From assembly GCF_001522545.3 (NCBI RefSeq), contig NC_031781.1, positions 6,984,911-7,048,910 on the forward strand: DNA of 64,000 nt. Reading direction: 5' to 3'. The position numbers and the translations under genes were made by a program. The notes beneath the pieces were generated by a model. The model saw only the letters and a list, made by a program, of their open reading frames with translations. It was not told the DNA's origin and did no database searches. Positions 34,989 through 47,550 of the stretch are shown piece by piece; within the stretch, counting starts at the first letter, position 1, and every line of letters begins with the position of its first letter. This DNA is from Parus major (taxonomy: Eukaryota; Chordata; Aves; Passeriformes; Paridae).

Positions 34989-37479
34989 CTAGTTGTGAAA
35001 GGTTCAAGGAGACACCTTATGTGGCATTTCACATGGGGCAGAGGAATATTGCTGAATCAGGAGTTGGGTTGTTTGGTTTTGATGATCATTCAGCTTAATG
35101 TTTTAGTGGATTTGATTTAGTAGAATTAACATATATAGCCATGAGGTAAAAATAGGTCAGAAGTAAATATCTTTGTAAAGATTAAATATGCTGGGGGTAT
35201 AGTGCCCTTGCAGTGATTTTAATGTGTAAATTATTTTGCAAGGAAAGCAGTAACTATCCTTGTCAAGTCTGCTGATGTTAACAAATTTCCCAGGACAGCT
35301 GATCTTTGGCTACAATATACCAGGTACAGTGTTGAGTAGTTAATCACAGTAAAATAGTATGCAAAAAATATTTCAATATTATGTTTTTAAAGTGTATTTT
35401 GTGAAGTAATCACACTGGGCTTTGAGGTGACAGGAATTCCTCAGACACCAGTGTGTGCAAGAGTCAAGTGAGACAGGCTAATCCAGAGCTCCTAGGAGCT
35501 GTTTGATGAAGTGAGTGAGAATTTCTCTGCAGAAAATGAGTGTGCCATCACAGTGGGCATTGCTGATGGATTTCATCAACACAAAGAGGGTCAGGAAAGG
35601 TTAATAGGAGTGTGTAATGTGGTGTAACACAAACTCTCAATTACTAAGGAGTTCTGTAATGTCAAGGTGAGGAGAAGTGTGCTGTTGTGACTCATCTTGC
35701 CATGCAGATCAAGAGTTAGTTATCTCAGTTGTCTGTGGTTTATTGAGCAGGGCACTGGAAGAATAAACCAAGAGAACTTGTTCTCATTGTGGTTCTGAAC
35801 TGTTGTGTGACATTGGGCACATGAATTTAAGGATAGCCCAATATCCTCTTCCACATGAAGATTTTGATAGATATATGCTTTATAAAGTCTTTGAACATAA
35901 AGTGGATGAAAAACTTGATACCAACTCTAAACTAAAATAACTTCATTCAACAACAACAAAATAAAAATGCCACAGTTGTTTATTTTGTTAAAGTTGCTCC
36001 CCTGAATGGATACATTTTGGAGTCAGGAGGACCAGACAGCAGCATAACAGTGGCACTCTAACAAAACCACCCCACCATGGGGTCAGTGTGATAAGGGGAA
36101 AAGACAAATCTTGTAGGAATAAGAGATTCACAGATGAGTCTATCGGAGGCGTGCACCATCTGTATTTGATATCTCTGCTGTGCCTGTGCCATCTGAGTAC
36201 CCTTCTGCTCAGTGGAAAAGCTCCCACTCACCGGCACATGTGATGCTGGAGAGGTTTCTTATTTGGCTTCAGTCAGGTTTATTCCAGCAGTGCATACATG
36301 GTTAGTGACCCCTCAGCTCTAATGAGGCATTCAGAGGCTGTGCTGGATAATTTTAAATCTTTGCTGGGAATTGCTTTACCATCTCCCACATGCAGAAGGG
36401 ACGTGTGCTGTACTGCAAAGCCACGTAAGCTTTGACCAGTCACTGCTTTTGTACCATCGATTTGAACATGGATATTGTCTTATAAAATGCTGTGATAGAC
36501 TTTCCAGGTGAAGAGTAATTGATATTTGTTTTGATTCAAAAACCCAAAGCCATGTTGTGCTATAGTCCCTGCTATGTGCATAGCTTTTTAAATTTCAACA
36601 GAACTGTTAATGGGGTAAGGCAGCAACTAATGAGATATTTTGAGTTTGCTCCATGTATATGGCAGGTTTTGGGTTTTATGATTTAAAAAGCCCACAAAAC
36701 CAAAACCTACATAAAGTGCAAAGAGGAAGAGGTATTTTTTTAAACACTCTGAATAAATTACATTTAAAAAAAATTGTGCAGTTGTGCTAAAAAAAAGTAC
36801 ATGTAAAAAATCATTATATGGTGCAGTAGTAAGCTGATGGGACTCAGTTTCTTCATGAAGGAAAAGACAATTCTTTATTCACATAACTCATTTTTATACA
36901 GTTTTCAAAGACTTTGTGTTTAACTCTAATTGGATAGTAGTTTTCTTGGCATTCAATTTATTGGTTAGTAAATGGTATTTCACATGTCCATCAAGTTTCT
37001 CTATTCTTGGATTGTTTACATATCTTCTTCACTGATTCTTGTGGGTTTAATTTTTTTGTTTTTGCAGGTGCAAACTTATTTTCCTCACAAGAATAACTCA
37101 TTGTGCTGACTGACTTTAATTTTTACTATTTTTTCTCATGGGAACAAACAGATTAGCTGTTAGCTGCACCTAGCCAAATTAGCAGGCCTAAGCCATGATA
37201 TTATAATGCCTTTCATTTACAAGATTTTTGCCTATATGTAGCAGTTATACATTAAGAGAAGCAAAGAAAAATGAAGGGGCTTAATGTTAGATTTCCATGA
37301 AGAATAAATTATTGAAAGAAAAAAAGAATTTCTTTATGCATAGAAAAGTAGTTTATTATCAACCTTCTGATCCCTACAATTTAAAAGAACTTGACATAAA
37401 AATTCTAGGCTACTTCAGTTAGGAAAGTCAACTTGAGTGATAAATTAATGTGTTTAGGGGTAAAGAATATGGTCAGAAC

Positions 37480-37800
37480 TGTGGCATAACTTTTGACTCG
37501 GTCACTAAAGAAACTGCTTTAAGAGCTGCAAATTGTACCAGCTGCGAGCTTTTTTGCAGCCTTTCAGTCTCATTAATTATATCTGATTGTTGGGGCATCT
37601 CAAGTATAGAATCAAAATAATTCTAATCAGTTTATTAACTCCTGTGGCCCTTCAGTCCAGCACTGAAGGGAGTCACTGTTAGGAGCTGCATGGCAGAGGA
37701 AGTGAAACGAGTCTAAACAGTTCAACCACTGCACAGCACAGCCTTCCTACTGGGCCAGAGATATTAATTGAAATCAAAGGTTGATGATTTAATCAAAAGT
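37480..37800. promoter_or_regulatory. Candidate conserved non-coding element
   Basis: Mixed-composition, non-repetitive stretch with TTGACTCGGTCACTAAAG, CAGCTGCGAGC, TCATTAATTATATCTGATTG and TAATCAGTTTATTAA words. Homeodomain-type TAAT cores are dense and CpG is retained. Conservation cannot be shown from one sequence. Confidence 0.3.
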
Positions 37801-38504
37801 GTATGTTTCTGTAATCTCACTTTACATTCACAATGTTGAGGCTTGAACATCTGAAAGTGGTTTTTTGAAAATGGCATGGAGTAAACACACATTTAATTTT
37901 TTCATGGAAACAATGGATAGATTGGATATTTGATCTGCCATATGCATGCTGGTTCTGCTTTTTCATTATAAAACATAAAATGTATATATGCACATATAGT
38001 TTTAGCATGCCTCTGACAAAATCTCTCAACCAGCAACATTTGAAATGTGTGCAATAGAGCTATGAATGCACCTCGGAGGCAAATAACCGTTCCAAATACG
38101 CAACACAGAGAGATGACTTTTAAAGTATTATTACAAGATTCCTGTTGAATTCCTTTCTTTAATCAGGATGGTAGTGGTATTTACTGGCTCTGAAAATCCC
38201 AGGGAGTGGGAAGAATTTTCATCATAAATGAGTGTAGTGTTCTGCAGATGTACAGAGCAACCAGAGCCCTTTTGAAAGCCTGAGACTGAGGACGATGTGC
38301 ACACGTGTAAGTAACTTGAAATATTTTTGTATACAGCACTAAGGTGAATATCTTGATTTTGATAAGACTTGATAGAAGTAGATACAAATAGGAACACAAA
38401 GATCATGTTTCTCTTTAGAGTAAAAACAAAGAGAAAAAAATTCTTCCTGTAGCCAACAGTCTTGCTTCGAGAGTGGACTTCTTTTCCTGCCTTGTTCGCT
38501 CAAA

Positions 38505-38611
38505 CTCTGTGGGTTTTGGTGTGGTTTGGCTTTGTTTTGCTTTTGTTTGTTTGGGGGGTTCTCTGGGTTTCTTTTGCTAGCACTTTTTGGTTTGTGTGTG
38601 TTTGTGTTGTT
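38505..38611. repeat. GT-rich low-complexity tract
   Basis: A G/T-dominated stretch (GGTTTTGGTGTGGTTTGGCT, TTTGTTTGTTTGGGGGG, GTGTGTGTTTGTG) with few A or C. Confidence 0.8.
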
Positions 38612-41439
38612 ATTTCAGTGCCAAATATTTAGATTGCATTAAACACTTCTGATCTGAGTTTTGTGCAGATTGCTTTTTGGTTTCTTATTTCTAGATGATC
38701 ATTTACCAAGAAAAAAACCCCACACCTAAACCAGTGGAAAACATAAAAGCATTAAGGGTTCTGACAGTGAAATACTGTCTGTCTTCCCCCAGTGCTTATG
38801 TGAAATGATCTGGCAAAACAGATACTGAAGAAATAATGTATTTTTTGTGGGCTTTCTCAAATGATAAATGTTCTTGTCTCTCTAGAGAATTTTTTACCAA
38901 ATGCTGATTTTTGCAAGCAGACAGAATCAGCATTTCAAGTGTTTTTTTTTATAATGCAGCAAATCAGAAGTTGTATCTGCTTCATCATCTAGACAATTGG
39001 AAATTCAATTATCAGAAGAAATTTCCAACTATGACTCTAATATTTCATACTCTTTTTTAAGCAAGTAAATTGTTTACAGCAAAGTTAGAGCTGTTTTCTC
39101 TCCTTTTAATAACAAGACACATGAATTATTGCCTATGTTACAAATGATGAGAATTATCAGTATCTCTTAATGAAGTAAAATTAGGAAATATTAAAAAAAC
39201 CTAAGGGTTGAATTTTTTTATTTAATAAAACAAAATAACAGCTTTAACATCAGCTTCATTATTGTTACAGGGAAGGGAAATGGCAATTTAAGGCATTGCT
39301 TGTATGAGCACCTTCACAGTAGCAGTACAACAAAGCAGTTTGCAACTCTTGCGAGAACCTGGCCCAAAAGCTGTTTTTTTCACCACTCATTTTGGTTAAC
39401 TGGAACAATAGTGTCATGCTGCTTTCTCAAGATGACATCAAAATAAAATATATTCATTTAAAAACAAATTCAAATTTATTTCAAAGAGACTATGTCTTTG
39501 CTGTTTTAATTTATTGAAACTAAATCCAAATTTAATATGTAAAAATTTCGTGGCGGGGAAAGGATGCAAGTCTGGAGGTCAGACAGCCTTTGCAGTGAAA
39601 GGAAGAGAATGCAGTATTAATGATTGCCTTTGTTGTGGTTTTATTGTGGTTTTGTGTTGTGTCAGTATCCTGTGTGGTTCAGGTTTCTTGCATTGAGAGG
39701 TGTTACAAAATCAGGTTCTTTAGAGATGGAATTGAAATCCCCAGCATCCTGCAGAGTGAGAGCAGGGCACAGACACACCCAGTCAGGCTTGCACCTCTCC
39801 CCTCCAGGCACCAGGAGAGCAAAAACAGCTGGAAGTTTTTTCCAACCACATAATTTTCCTGTTTTGGAAACTTCCAATGATGGCTGAAAAAATGAGAGAA
39901 GTACTTTTTTATGACAATGGAATGCCAAATATAAAATACATATTACATAAACCTCTTCATTGCCAGGGTCTTGCAGGCTGAGCTCTCCTAGTTTTGTTGC
40001 AAATGTTCTTGAAGTTTTCCAGCAAGTGAGTAGACTTGCACCATGCAAGATGTGGGGTCTTTTCAAATGGATCTGAAATAATATCTTCTGTTTATTCCAA
40101 TGTATTCTTTTGTGTTGGAACTTTGGCATTTGATTTATGAAGAAATGTGTTTATTTACTATAAACTAGCATAATTATAAGATCATAAATTATGAGATAAG
40201 AAATCATTTACATCTATTTTGAGTGCAAGATATTTTTAGCTTTCAAAAGCACCAGTTACTCAACATTGAGAAGTGTGGCTTTTTAATATGCTTTCACAAG
40301 AGCCTAATAGACCACGTGGTAGGATTCTGCGTGCCTAGAAAATGTGGATTTCAACAGCACCATTCAGTTTTCAGGCAAACACAGTGAATAATTGCCTGGC
40401 TTTCTTCACTCGATGGCAAAGCTTAAATCAATAAATCTGATGACCTGAAAGCTGTCTCTTCAAGTGATGCATTTTAGAATACTTTCTAAAAACTCAAAGG
40501 TCAAGTCTAAAGGAAATATTTTTATCAAGAGGTGATATGTTGAACATGATCTGGGCAGCTGGAAATAAGTGATTCAAATTTGTACTTGATTTGTTTTAAA
40601 TTCTCCAAAGCTTCAAATCCTGTGGGATGTGGACAGACATTGTCATCATTAATTAACTTGCTGTGTTTTCAATTTACTGGTCATTTACTGCATTTTATCA
40701 TGGTATTTGTTACAATAGTGTTTGCCTCTCTTGTCTATTGTTTTATTTTCTCCAGTGAATAAAAAATAAAAGTGTATTTTTCTATTTTAGAAAAATCACT
40801 TTTATCTCTAGTAATGACATAAATGGACTTCAAGAATTGAAATCAGAACTCTGTTATTGGTATCTAAGTGCAGATCAAAGAGGGCAAAACCCCCAAATCT
40901 CCCTGCCTGTCTCGAGGGAGCAAAATGCAAAGGGTTTGTTTGAGTTTTCTTAGGTTGCTAGATTGCTACTGAGGTCTCAGACTAGAGGTTCATGGCAGGT
41001 AATAATGTGGAAAATTTAAATTATTGCTGAAATTACATATATATATTAAAAAAATGCCCTAAATATTTACTGACAACTTTGTCTTTTTAACTTTGTTCTG
41101 AAATTTTCTGCAAATTACATTTTATTAAATATTGTTTCATTACCAAAATATTCACACAAGTTTTTATAGTGAAGTGTAAGTTTTAAAGGAAGTACAAAGT
41201 GTGAGTCTACCTTGAAAATTAGTTTTGTTAGGGGAAATGGGTACAACATGTGCAGGCATTCTCTTAACAAAAGGGTCCTTGCATCACCAGCCAGGACACA
41301 GCTGGTCCTGACTTATTCACTGTTTTGAACATTTTAATATTCATCCAGGTTCTTTGAAGCACTGTTTTTGGTCACCTTATTCTCCATTGTCTCTCTGGAG
41401 TTCTATAAGAATCATCATTCTGCAGGCAAATTTCAATGA

Positions 41440-41457
41440 TTTTTTTTTTTTTTTTTT
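41440..41457. repeat. Poly-T run (18)
   Basis: Eighteen consecutive T. There is no adjoining retrocopy on the minus strand that I recognise, so it is a plain homopolymer and not a poly(A) tail. Confidence 0.9.
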
Positions 41458-42249
41458 AATGATACTATTTAATTTTCTTCACTCAAATACTGTGGGTTGA
41501 CCCAAGAGTCTCCTGTAGAGGTTTGGGAGATGCTTTTGGCACACAGGGCTCATTGGCAGGAGGCAGGTGTGCCTTCCTTCTCCCTCACTGTGTGGTGGAG
41601 GTGCAGGGTTGTGATGAGGTGAGGGGTTTGGTGATGGACAGTGATTAGTTCAACACAACTGTGCATGTTTTAGAGAGAGAGAAGCAAACGACAGCCAGAA
41701 TGGAAGCCAACATTTCTTAGAGTGGAGGCTGCAGTGGAATAATGTGGGGAAGAAGAATGTTCTCAGCATTAAATTCTTTTTAATAATTAATTTTTACAAA
41801 GCTTCCTTGTGAACACTAATGAGGAAAAATAAAACTACTGATATGCAAAAAATAGAGGGTAAAATTGTTTTGAATATATTTTTAGTGCTTTGGCATTCTG
41901 AGTTATTCGCATTGTGAAATGCAGCGCTCGTCACATTGGATAAAGGATGCTTTGATGCTTGTGTTTGGATGAAGGCTCATGTTCTTGTGCTTTTCTTAGG
42001 CTTTTCTTTGCATGAAAAGTTAAGCATGTCTAGATAAGCTTGTAGTGTAAGTATTCATAATGTAAGCATTGTATAAAGCTTGTGAAATAGGCATCTACAG
42101 GAAGTTCAGCTGAGGAGGAGGAGGATTCTAGGTTGCTAAGGCACAGGGATTGCCAATTGTATCACTGTTTTTACATGATTTTTGGAGGAGATACAAGATT
42201 TTGTTACTTTTCTTTGGCTCTTGTTTAGTTGTGGGGAAAAGTAATTTAA

Positions 42250-42460
42250 ACATTGTGAAGGGGAGTTATCGTTTTCCTACAGTGCATGAGATAAATATTT
42301 TTATTATTTTTTAAATGGAGTTCTGGTTCTAATCCAGTTGTTCTCTCCCCATGACAGCATCTTGGCACAAAGCAGCCTTCTGTCACGCAAATAAAGATCA
42401 AATAAATGAAGAATGTCAGCAAAGTGTAATATAAAACGAATAATTAGTTGTCAAAATTTC
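42250..42460. promoter_or_regulatory. Candidate conserved element just upstream of the exon
   Basis: Non-repetitive sequence ending about 50 bases before the exon's acceptor, with GTTATCGTTTTCC, CTGTCACGCAAATAAAG and AAAACGAATAATTAG. Its closeness to the exon suggests splicing or enhancer elements, which is inference. Confidence 0.25.
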
Positions 42461-42479
42461 AGCTGGTTCCCTGTGAGTA

Positions 42480-42510
42480 ACTTTTCCCTATTTTTCTTTT
42501 TCTCTTCCAG
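42480..42510 (+). other. CACNA2D3: 3' splice site (acceptor) of the CACNA2D3 exon
   Basis: A long pyrimidine tract (TTTTCCCTATTTTTC, then TTTTTCTCTTCC) ends in CAG directly before the first exon codon. AG is at 42509-42510. The GAGTAAC at about 42475-42481 is a possible branch point, about 30 bases from the AG. This strong acceptor fixes the exon start and phase. Confidence 0.9.
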
Positions 42511-42627
42511 AAATACAAAGAATATGAGAAGGATGTTGCAATAGAAGAAATTGATGGCCTTCAGCTTGTGAAAAAGTTAGCAAAGAATATGGAAGAAATG
42601 TTTCATAAGAAGTCTGAAGCCGTACGG
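42511..42627 (+). CDS. CACNA2D3: Internal coding exon of CACNA2D3 (calcium channel alpha-2/delta-3 subunit), partial gene
   Basis: The exon is 117 bp, exactly 39 codons, phase 0 at both ends. The peptide starts KYKEYEKDVAIEEIDGLQLV and ends FHKKSEAVR; I recognise it as the N-terminal extracellular part of alpha-2/delta-3, before the VWA_N and VWA domains. The match is from memory, not a search. It is rich in Lys and Glu with no stop, cysteine or glycosylation sequon, which suits a helical segment. In the family, the precursor has a signal peptide and is cleaved into disulfide-linked alpha-2 and delta; the subunit raises surface expression and tunes gating of Cav1/Cav2 channels. Acceptor and donor are both strong. 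Paralogues (CACNA2D1, 2 and 4) differ at most of these residues as I recall them, so the paralogue call is firm. The exon number (probably 3) is inferred. The rest of the gene lies outside the window. Confidence 0.93.
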
Positions 42628-42633
42628 GTAAGC
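42628..42633 (+). other. CACNA2D3: 5' splice site (donor) of the CACNA2D3 exon
   Basis: The exon ends in CGG and the intron opens with GTAAGC, close to the vertebrate GTRAGT consensus. Placing the cut after base 42627 keeps the exon at a whole number of codons. In-frame reading past this point has no family similarity, so the exon ends here. Confidence 0.9.
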
Positions 42634-43254
42634 AGCAGATCAGTCTGCTATTTCCTTCCACGATGTAAAACTAAATATATAGTTTAGGCTCTGCTCTGAA
42701 GGCTGTGCTAGCAATTGAAGGTGCTGAAGTGGAAATGCTAAAGCATTCAGAAGTAGTTTAGTATCACTGTTCAAGAGAATAGATTTATATTATTTATACC
42801 ATCAATAGATAAATGTAAGGGTGTGCAATGAGATTAGGACTGCCAAGTTCCAATATGAGTTTGTAACATATCACTTGTGTGCAGTAAAACCTAACTGCAT
42901 ATGGCTAAAATGGTAGATTTTAAAATATCCAACCAAAGCAGACTTAATTTCAGTGCTCACTATTATAAAAATAGTGTTGCAGGGAAATGTCTGAGTTCAG
43001 TAACTGTCCTTTAGTTCGGAAAAAGATGCAAACACTTCAAATGGTAAACACTTTAATTGTGGTAAGTACTACATCATCCTTCAGGCAGCTTATTAATGAT
43101 CACTGAATAACTAGACAGCTCTCTGGATGTCTGTAAGTTTTTTTGCTTTCCTGTTTTTTTCCCCCCATCTCCATTCTGATCCTCCTTTTGTAATAGCTTT
43201 GGTGTCTATTAGACTTACCATAGAACCAAGAAAAAGTTCAGAATTTTATGTTTA
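42634..43254. other. Intron, nothing recognised
   Basis: AT-rich intron after the donor. A pyrimidine tract ending TTTTGTAATAG near 43198 resembles an acceptor, but the sequence that follows has stops and no family similarity. Confidence 0.5.
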
Positions 43255-43510
43255 TTATATCAAATAGGAGTTTGCTGTAACACGTGTTCTAAAGAGTAAC
43301 AAATCTTCCTTTTGCATTATTCTTTGCTTGAAATTGAGGTGACTGCCTGGAACAATAGCTCCTGTGGCATCACCCCTGTCAGCAAACTCACAGGACATTA
43401 TGGTGATGCTGTTTACCATCAGCTGCTCTATTTCAGCCAGACTGATCTGCTCAATTGAGCTGAAGATCCTCATGTCTCCACCGTGGAGCTGGAGGTATCA
43501 CCCAAGGACA
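43255..43510 (-). other. Minus-strand open patch of unknown origin (possible retrocopy or conserved element)
   Basis: The minus strand is open for 72 codons from ATG at 43473 to 43255, and similar composition extends upstream to a stop near 43512. The peptide (MRIFSSIEQISLAEIEQLMV, then CEFADRGDATGAIVPGSH) has a more protein-like residue mix than neighbouring chance frames. I do not recognise the family. No poly(A) tail or splice sites confirm a gene. The plus strand is also open over part of it. A pseudogene fragment, a conserved non-coding element or chance are all possible. Confidence 0.22.
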
Positions 43511-46500
43511 GGGATTCCTTTTGTGTGGCTGAGGCTACAATTCTGCCTTCAGCCTTGTATTATTTGTTATGGTGCAAAGGGAGGAAAGAATTTGGCTACG
43601 TTTAAGAGGTTGAATTTTCAGGGTTGGCAGTGAAGTAAAACATTTCAGCTTGTAAAACTGAGCACACTTGGCAGGGAAGCAGAGAAAGACAATAAACATG
43701 GAACCCCGCAATGCTATTTTTACAGTGTGTTTTTCAGAGGAAAAACTACACTTTAATATGTGTGCAACAGCTTCCAGAAGCCCGAAGAATATTGACTGGG
43801 GGAAGGGGGAGGACTCTTTTCCTTGTTTCTTAACAGAGAAAACTGCTCCCCTGAGATGATAATGGGAACAAAACATTTTGGAGCAGCACGTGTTTAGAGC
43901 GAGAAGTGACCAGCGAGCTGCACACTTGGCTGGTGAGGGAATAGAATTCCATCAGTGAGGAGTGCAGGTGGGGAAGAGCAGTTTGAGTCTCAATTAGAGC
44001 TTCATAACAAATGTTTAGAACAGGTTTGATCTCTCTTCATACAGATTGTGTTTTTATCTAAGGGGGAAAATACAGGATCAATATAGACCACCATGCTCTG
44101 AGTAAAAACAAGCCCGAATTCTGTGAAGTTAAATCATGCATGTAATCTTGCGTGAATGGATTTTAGTGCCAGAAAAAGTTACTGAAATCCAGAGCCTTCC
44201 CTGGAAGGTTCCCATCTTTGGAAAGGAAGCCAAAAGTGTGGTTTGGACAGGTCACTTTTAAGAAATGATCTGTTTAGTGTACTTTCCAATTAAGTTCTTA
44301 ATTTTTGCATAATTTTATAAATTGGTCCTTTTTGATGCTAGAGATGTAATGAGTGACCAGTTCTGTTCTGGTAGTATGTAGTGCTTAGTAATTTGCATTC
44401 TGAGAAGGACAAAATCCTTTTGTACAATGCAGGTTTTGTATAAGGTTCATCCTTGGTTCATCATAACTGATTTCCCCCTTGTATCTGGGGAGGTGAGATG
44501 CAAATTAGTAAAATCCTGTACTCTTAAGAGCTCTGTTCCATCCTGGTACTGGATCATCTTGTCTCTAAAATAACTGAATTTTGACAAAAGTTTTTGATGG
44601 CAATTTGTGCAAGAGCACTGAAACATAGGATTCAGAGAATTATGTCATGTGGTGATGTTGGAGGAAGTACTAAATGAGGAATAACTTACAAAATACCCCT
44701 CAACCTTAGAAATAATGGGAAAATGATTGTGAGGCTGCAAATCCAAGGACTCAGAAAATGTGTTCCAATATTAACCCAAATTGTTACCCTACACCACTGA
44801 GTGAATTAGTTTCAAGTAGACATCAAAATCCATGGTTGATTAAAATGTTTTATCCAAAAGCATTCTGGGTTAAACATATTTCTTCAGGTTCTAGCAGATG
44901 TTCAGAAATTCATAGTACCTAAAGTGCTTGATTTGTAGAAAAGGCCAAGAAGAATTATCTGGATTTATAAAAATAGGACAGCTGGGATAGGTCTCAGTTG
45001 GCTTTTTTTTGTAGTTCTGCTTGATGCTTTCAAACATATGAACTTATTTGAAGCTACTAATCACATGTGAACTCTTTTCCCTCCTCCCCCTTAATATTCT
45101 GGATGAATTTTTATCTTTCTGTCTCATCGCTTTTCATAGTGATTAGTTGGTTCAGTGTGATTTTTATCATATTCATTCCCTGTTTGAATTACCCTTCAGT
45201 ATGCAATTATCCTATCACAGATTGTCCTATTTTTGTTCTGTCAGATACATATGATAAATGGAAAACTGAAAGTACTAAACCAATTATATAACCTTTTGTC
45301 ATCTACTTACTGATGGAAAACCTTGCAAGCAACATTTTTCCTCCCCTCCTTCTCCCAGTGTTCACTATTTACCTTGGGTTTATATCAGTTCAGGATATTC
45401 CTGTTAACCATTTCCTTCCTAATGCTGTCCTACCTGATTGAATTTCAGGCAGGCAACTTTGTATTTTATTTTGAAGTACTTGTGACATGAATTAAGTTAA
45501 AATCCCTGAGCTATGGTTTTGATTCAATGCTGCTGGTGTTTTGTTTCTATCTGTGACAAAGGTAAATGTATCCATTTACTTTTAATATGATGATGCTTGA
45601 GATGGGAAAAATCTTACTGCCCATAAGGTGACAGACACAGAAATGTTTGCTGCACCATTCAGTAGTTGTTTTAATTTTACAGCCAAACACAAATAATCCC
45701 TTTGAGACCCTTGTGTAGTCTGCTGTCACTTGAGGTATTGCTGCTTTCCCTGGACTTTCAGTTATTTCATTCACAGGAAGTTTGCTTGAACAGTCTTAAA
45801 GTTATCTGTGATTTTTTTTAATATAATTTTTAGAAGGTTTTATGATACTTCAGTGACCTGAGTAATTTGAAACTGAATGGGAATGAAGCACTGTGACAAT
45901 GCTTAGTAACAAATGACCATGGCAACAAACCTGATAGTGAAAAAGAGGTGGAATTGAAATTGTCCATTTGGTGCTTTTACTTTTCCTAGTTATTGACATA
46001 TTGGGAAATAATTGAATCCTAGAGAGAAGAGAATGATAGCAAAATGAAAGATAACCAACTTATTAGGTAATATTTGAAAAGCAATTATTATAACTTTAGC
46101 TTTCTGCTAAAATTTTGATTTTCATTAATATTTCCTTGCAAATAAAGAGGTGCTATAAAAATGATTGTTGATTCACAGCTATGATGGCAAATCAAGTGTT
46201 AAGGATGGTTTTTCTTTAAGGCAACTGCACTTGCTGCAGTGGAAAATGCAAATAAGAGGCTTCTTTTTATTAACTTTTCCTTCTATAGCTACCTGGTGTT
46301 CATTGTGAAGCTGATTCTCATTATAACTGTACTGTGAAAAGTAATTGCTGTTGTACAGTAATTCAATTTCAGTGCATTCATGCATCAGTAAACCAGTGGG
46401 GTTTATCTAGAGAAACCTGGGACTCTAAAGCTTTTTATCATGAAATTCCACATGCGGACAAATGTTCTTCTAAGGAGTAGAATATCAGCATTTACATTTA

Positions 46501-47128
46501 ACAAACATTTGCAATGAAGAGAAATGGATTTTTTTTTTTTCCAATGATGATTTTTACACCAGTCTTTAAGCTTTTTTCAGATACTATTAGGATGATACTG
46601 TTTATGCACAGTTAAAATAATATATGTGTTTGAGACGTTTGAGCTTAGTAATACGCATATGCAATTTACAATTGTTTTCCTGCACATATATGTACATATA
46701 TATGTAAGTAAAATATTAATCAACATGTACTGCATTCAGATATTTCCAAAAAAATATTGGTGAATTGGTGTTCTGGCCAATAAATTATTTTTTATTTAAA
46801 GTGATGTGTTAATGAGTGAAAAATGAACTTGATTTGATGAACACAAAGATCGGGGCAAGTAATTCAAAGCTGAGAGTGAAAGTTGCTAAAGAGTACTTCT
46901 GTATTCAGAGCACTACAAAATATTTCCATAGGGTGTATGAAAGCTCAGTAAAAAATTCATACAGAATACTGTAGTTAAGAATTGTAGCCTTTATTTACAA
47001 ACCACCTCCAAGTACTTTAATGTTTCCTTGAGTGTACCTGGAATTTAACTCATTTTAGTGTGTAACTTAGTGGTGAGTCCATTCCTATTCAAGGCAACAG
47101 TGAGGAATATTCCAGGTGAATTCTGAAC

Positions 47129-47146
47129 TTTTTTTTTTTTTTTTTT
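47129..47146. repeat. Poly-T run (18)
   Basis: Plain homopolymer; nothing adjacent suggests a retroposed copy. Confidence 0.9.
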
Positions 47147-47474
47147 GAGACTGTTTTAAATGTGCACTGACTTGAATGCCCACTGTGTATTTTGTTGCAG
47201 TGTATTTTCATTCTGATTTTATATCACTTTGATCAAGGCTAGATCGGGAATGGCATTCCTGAGAAGCAAACATTCATATTTTATATTCATATAATATAAT
47301 AGAAATAGATCTTTAATGTCAAAACATATTACTTTTCTAGGCTCACTATGTCAAAGACAAAATAAATGAAGTTCCTTCATTGAGTTAATTTGCATCTGAA
47401 GAATTAGAAGAAAAATGAATATCAGTGTTCACTCTTTACAGCTGCAGCTCAATGGGGGCTGTATTGACCCCTGA

Positions 47475-47550
47475 TTTTTTTTTTTTTTTTATAAATATAG
47501 TGAGAAAGAGATTTTTTTTAATCTGCAGATGGAAATGAAAAAAAAAAAAA
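47475..47550. repeat. Poly-T and poly-A runs facing each other
   Basis: T16 at 47475-47490, a T-run near 47511-47519, then A13 at 47538-47550. The opposed runs could pair as a loose hairpin. Confidence 0.85.

Larger units (their letters stand above)
32221..42479. other. AT-rich intron with scattered simple repeats
   Basis: No exon or named transposon seen in about 10 kb. It holds simple repeats (33402-33423, 38505-38611, 41440-41457), an AT hairpin (34957-34988) and candidate conserved stretches at 33050-33260, 37480-37800 and 42250-42460. A 155-codon minus-strand frame at 39662-40129 has no recognisable motif. Confidence 0.5.
1..42510 (+). other. CACNA2D3: CACNA2D3 upstream intron (partial)
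   Basis: Everything before the exon reads as intron: AT-rich, stop-dense in all frames, with scattered repeats. The preceding exon should end with the codons just before KYKEYEKDV; I looked for it and did not see it, so the intron is probably longer than 42.5 kb. Very long introns are known for this gene in vertebrates. An unrelated nested gene or non-coding RNA cannot be excluded. Confidence 0.8.

Noticed and set aside
43140..43200. Pyrimidine tract ending in AATAG as an acceptor for the next CACNA2D3 exon
   Set aside because: The sequence after it has early stops and does not encode the expected continuation of the protein.
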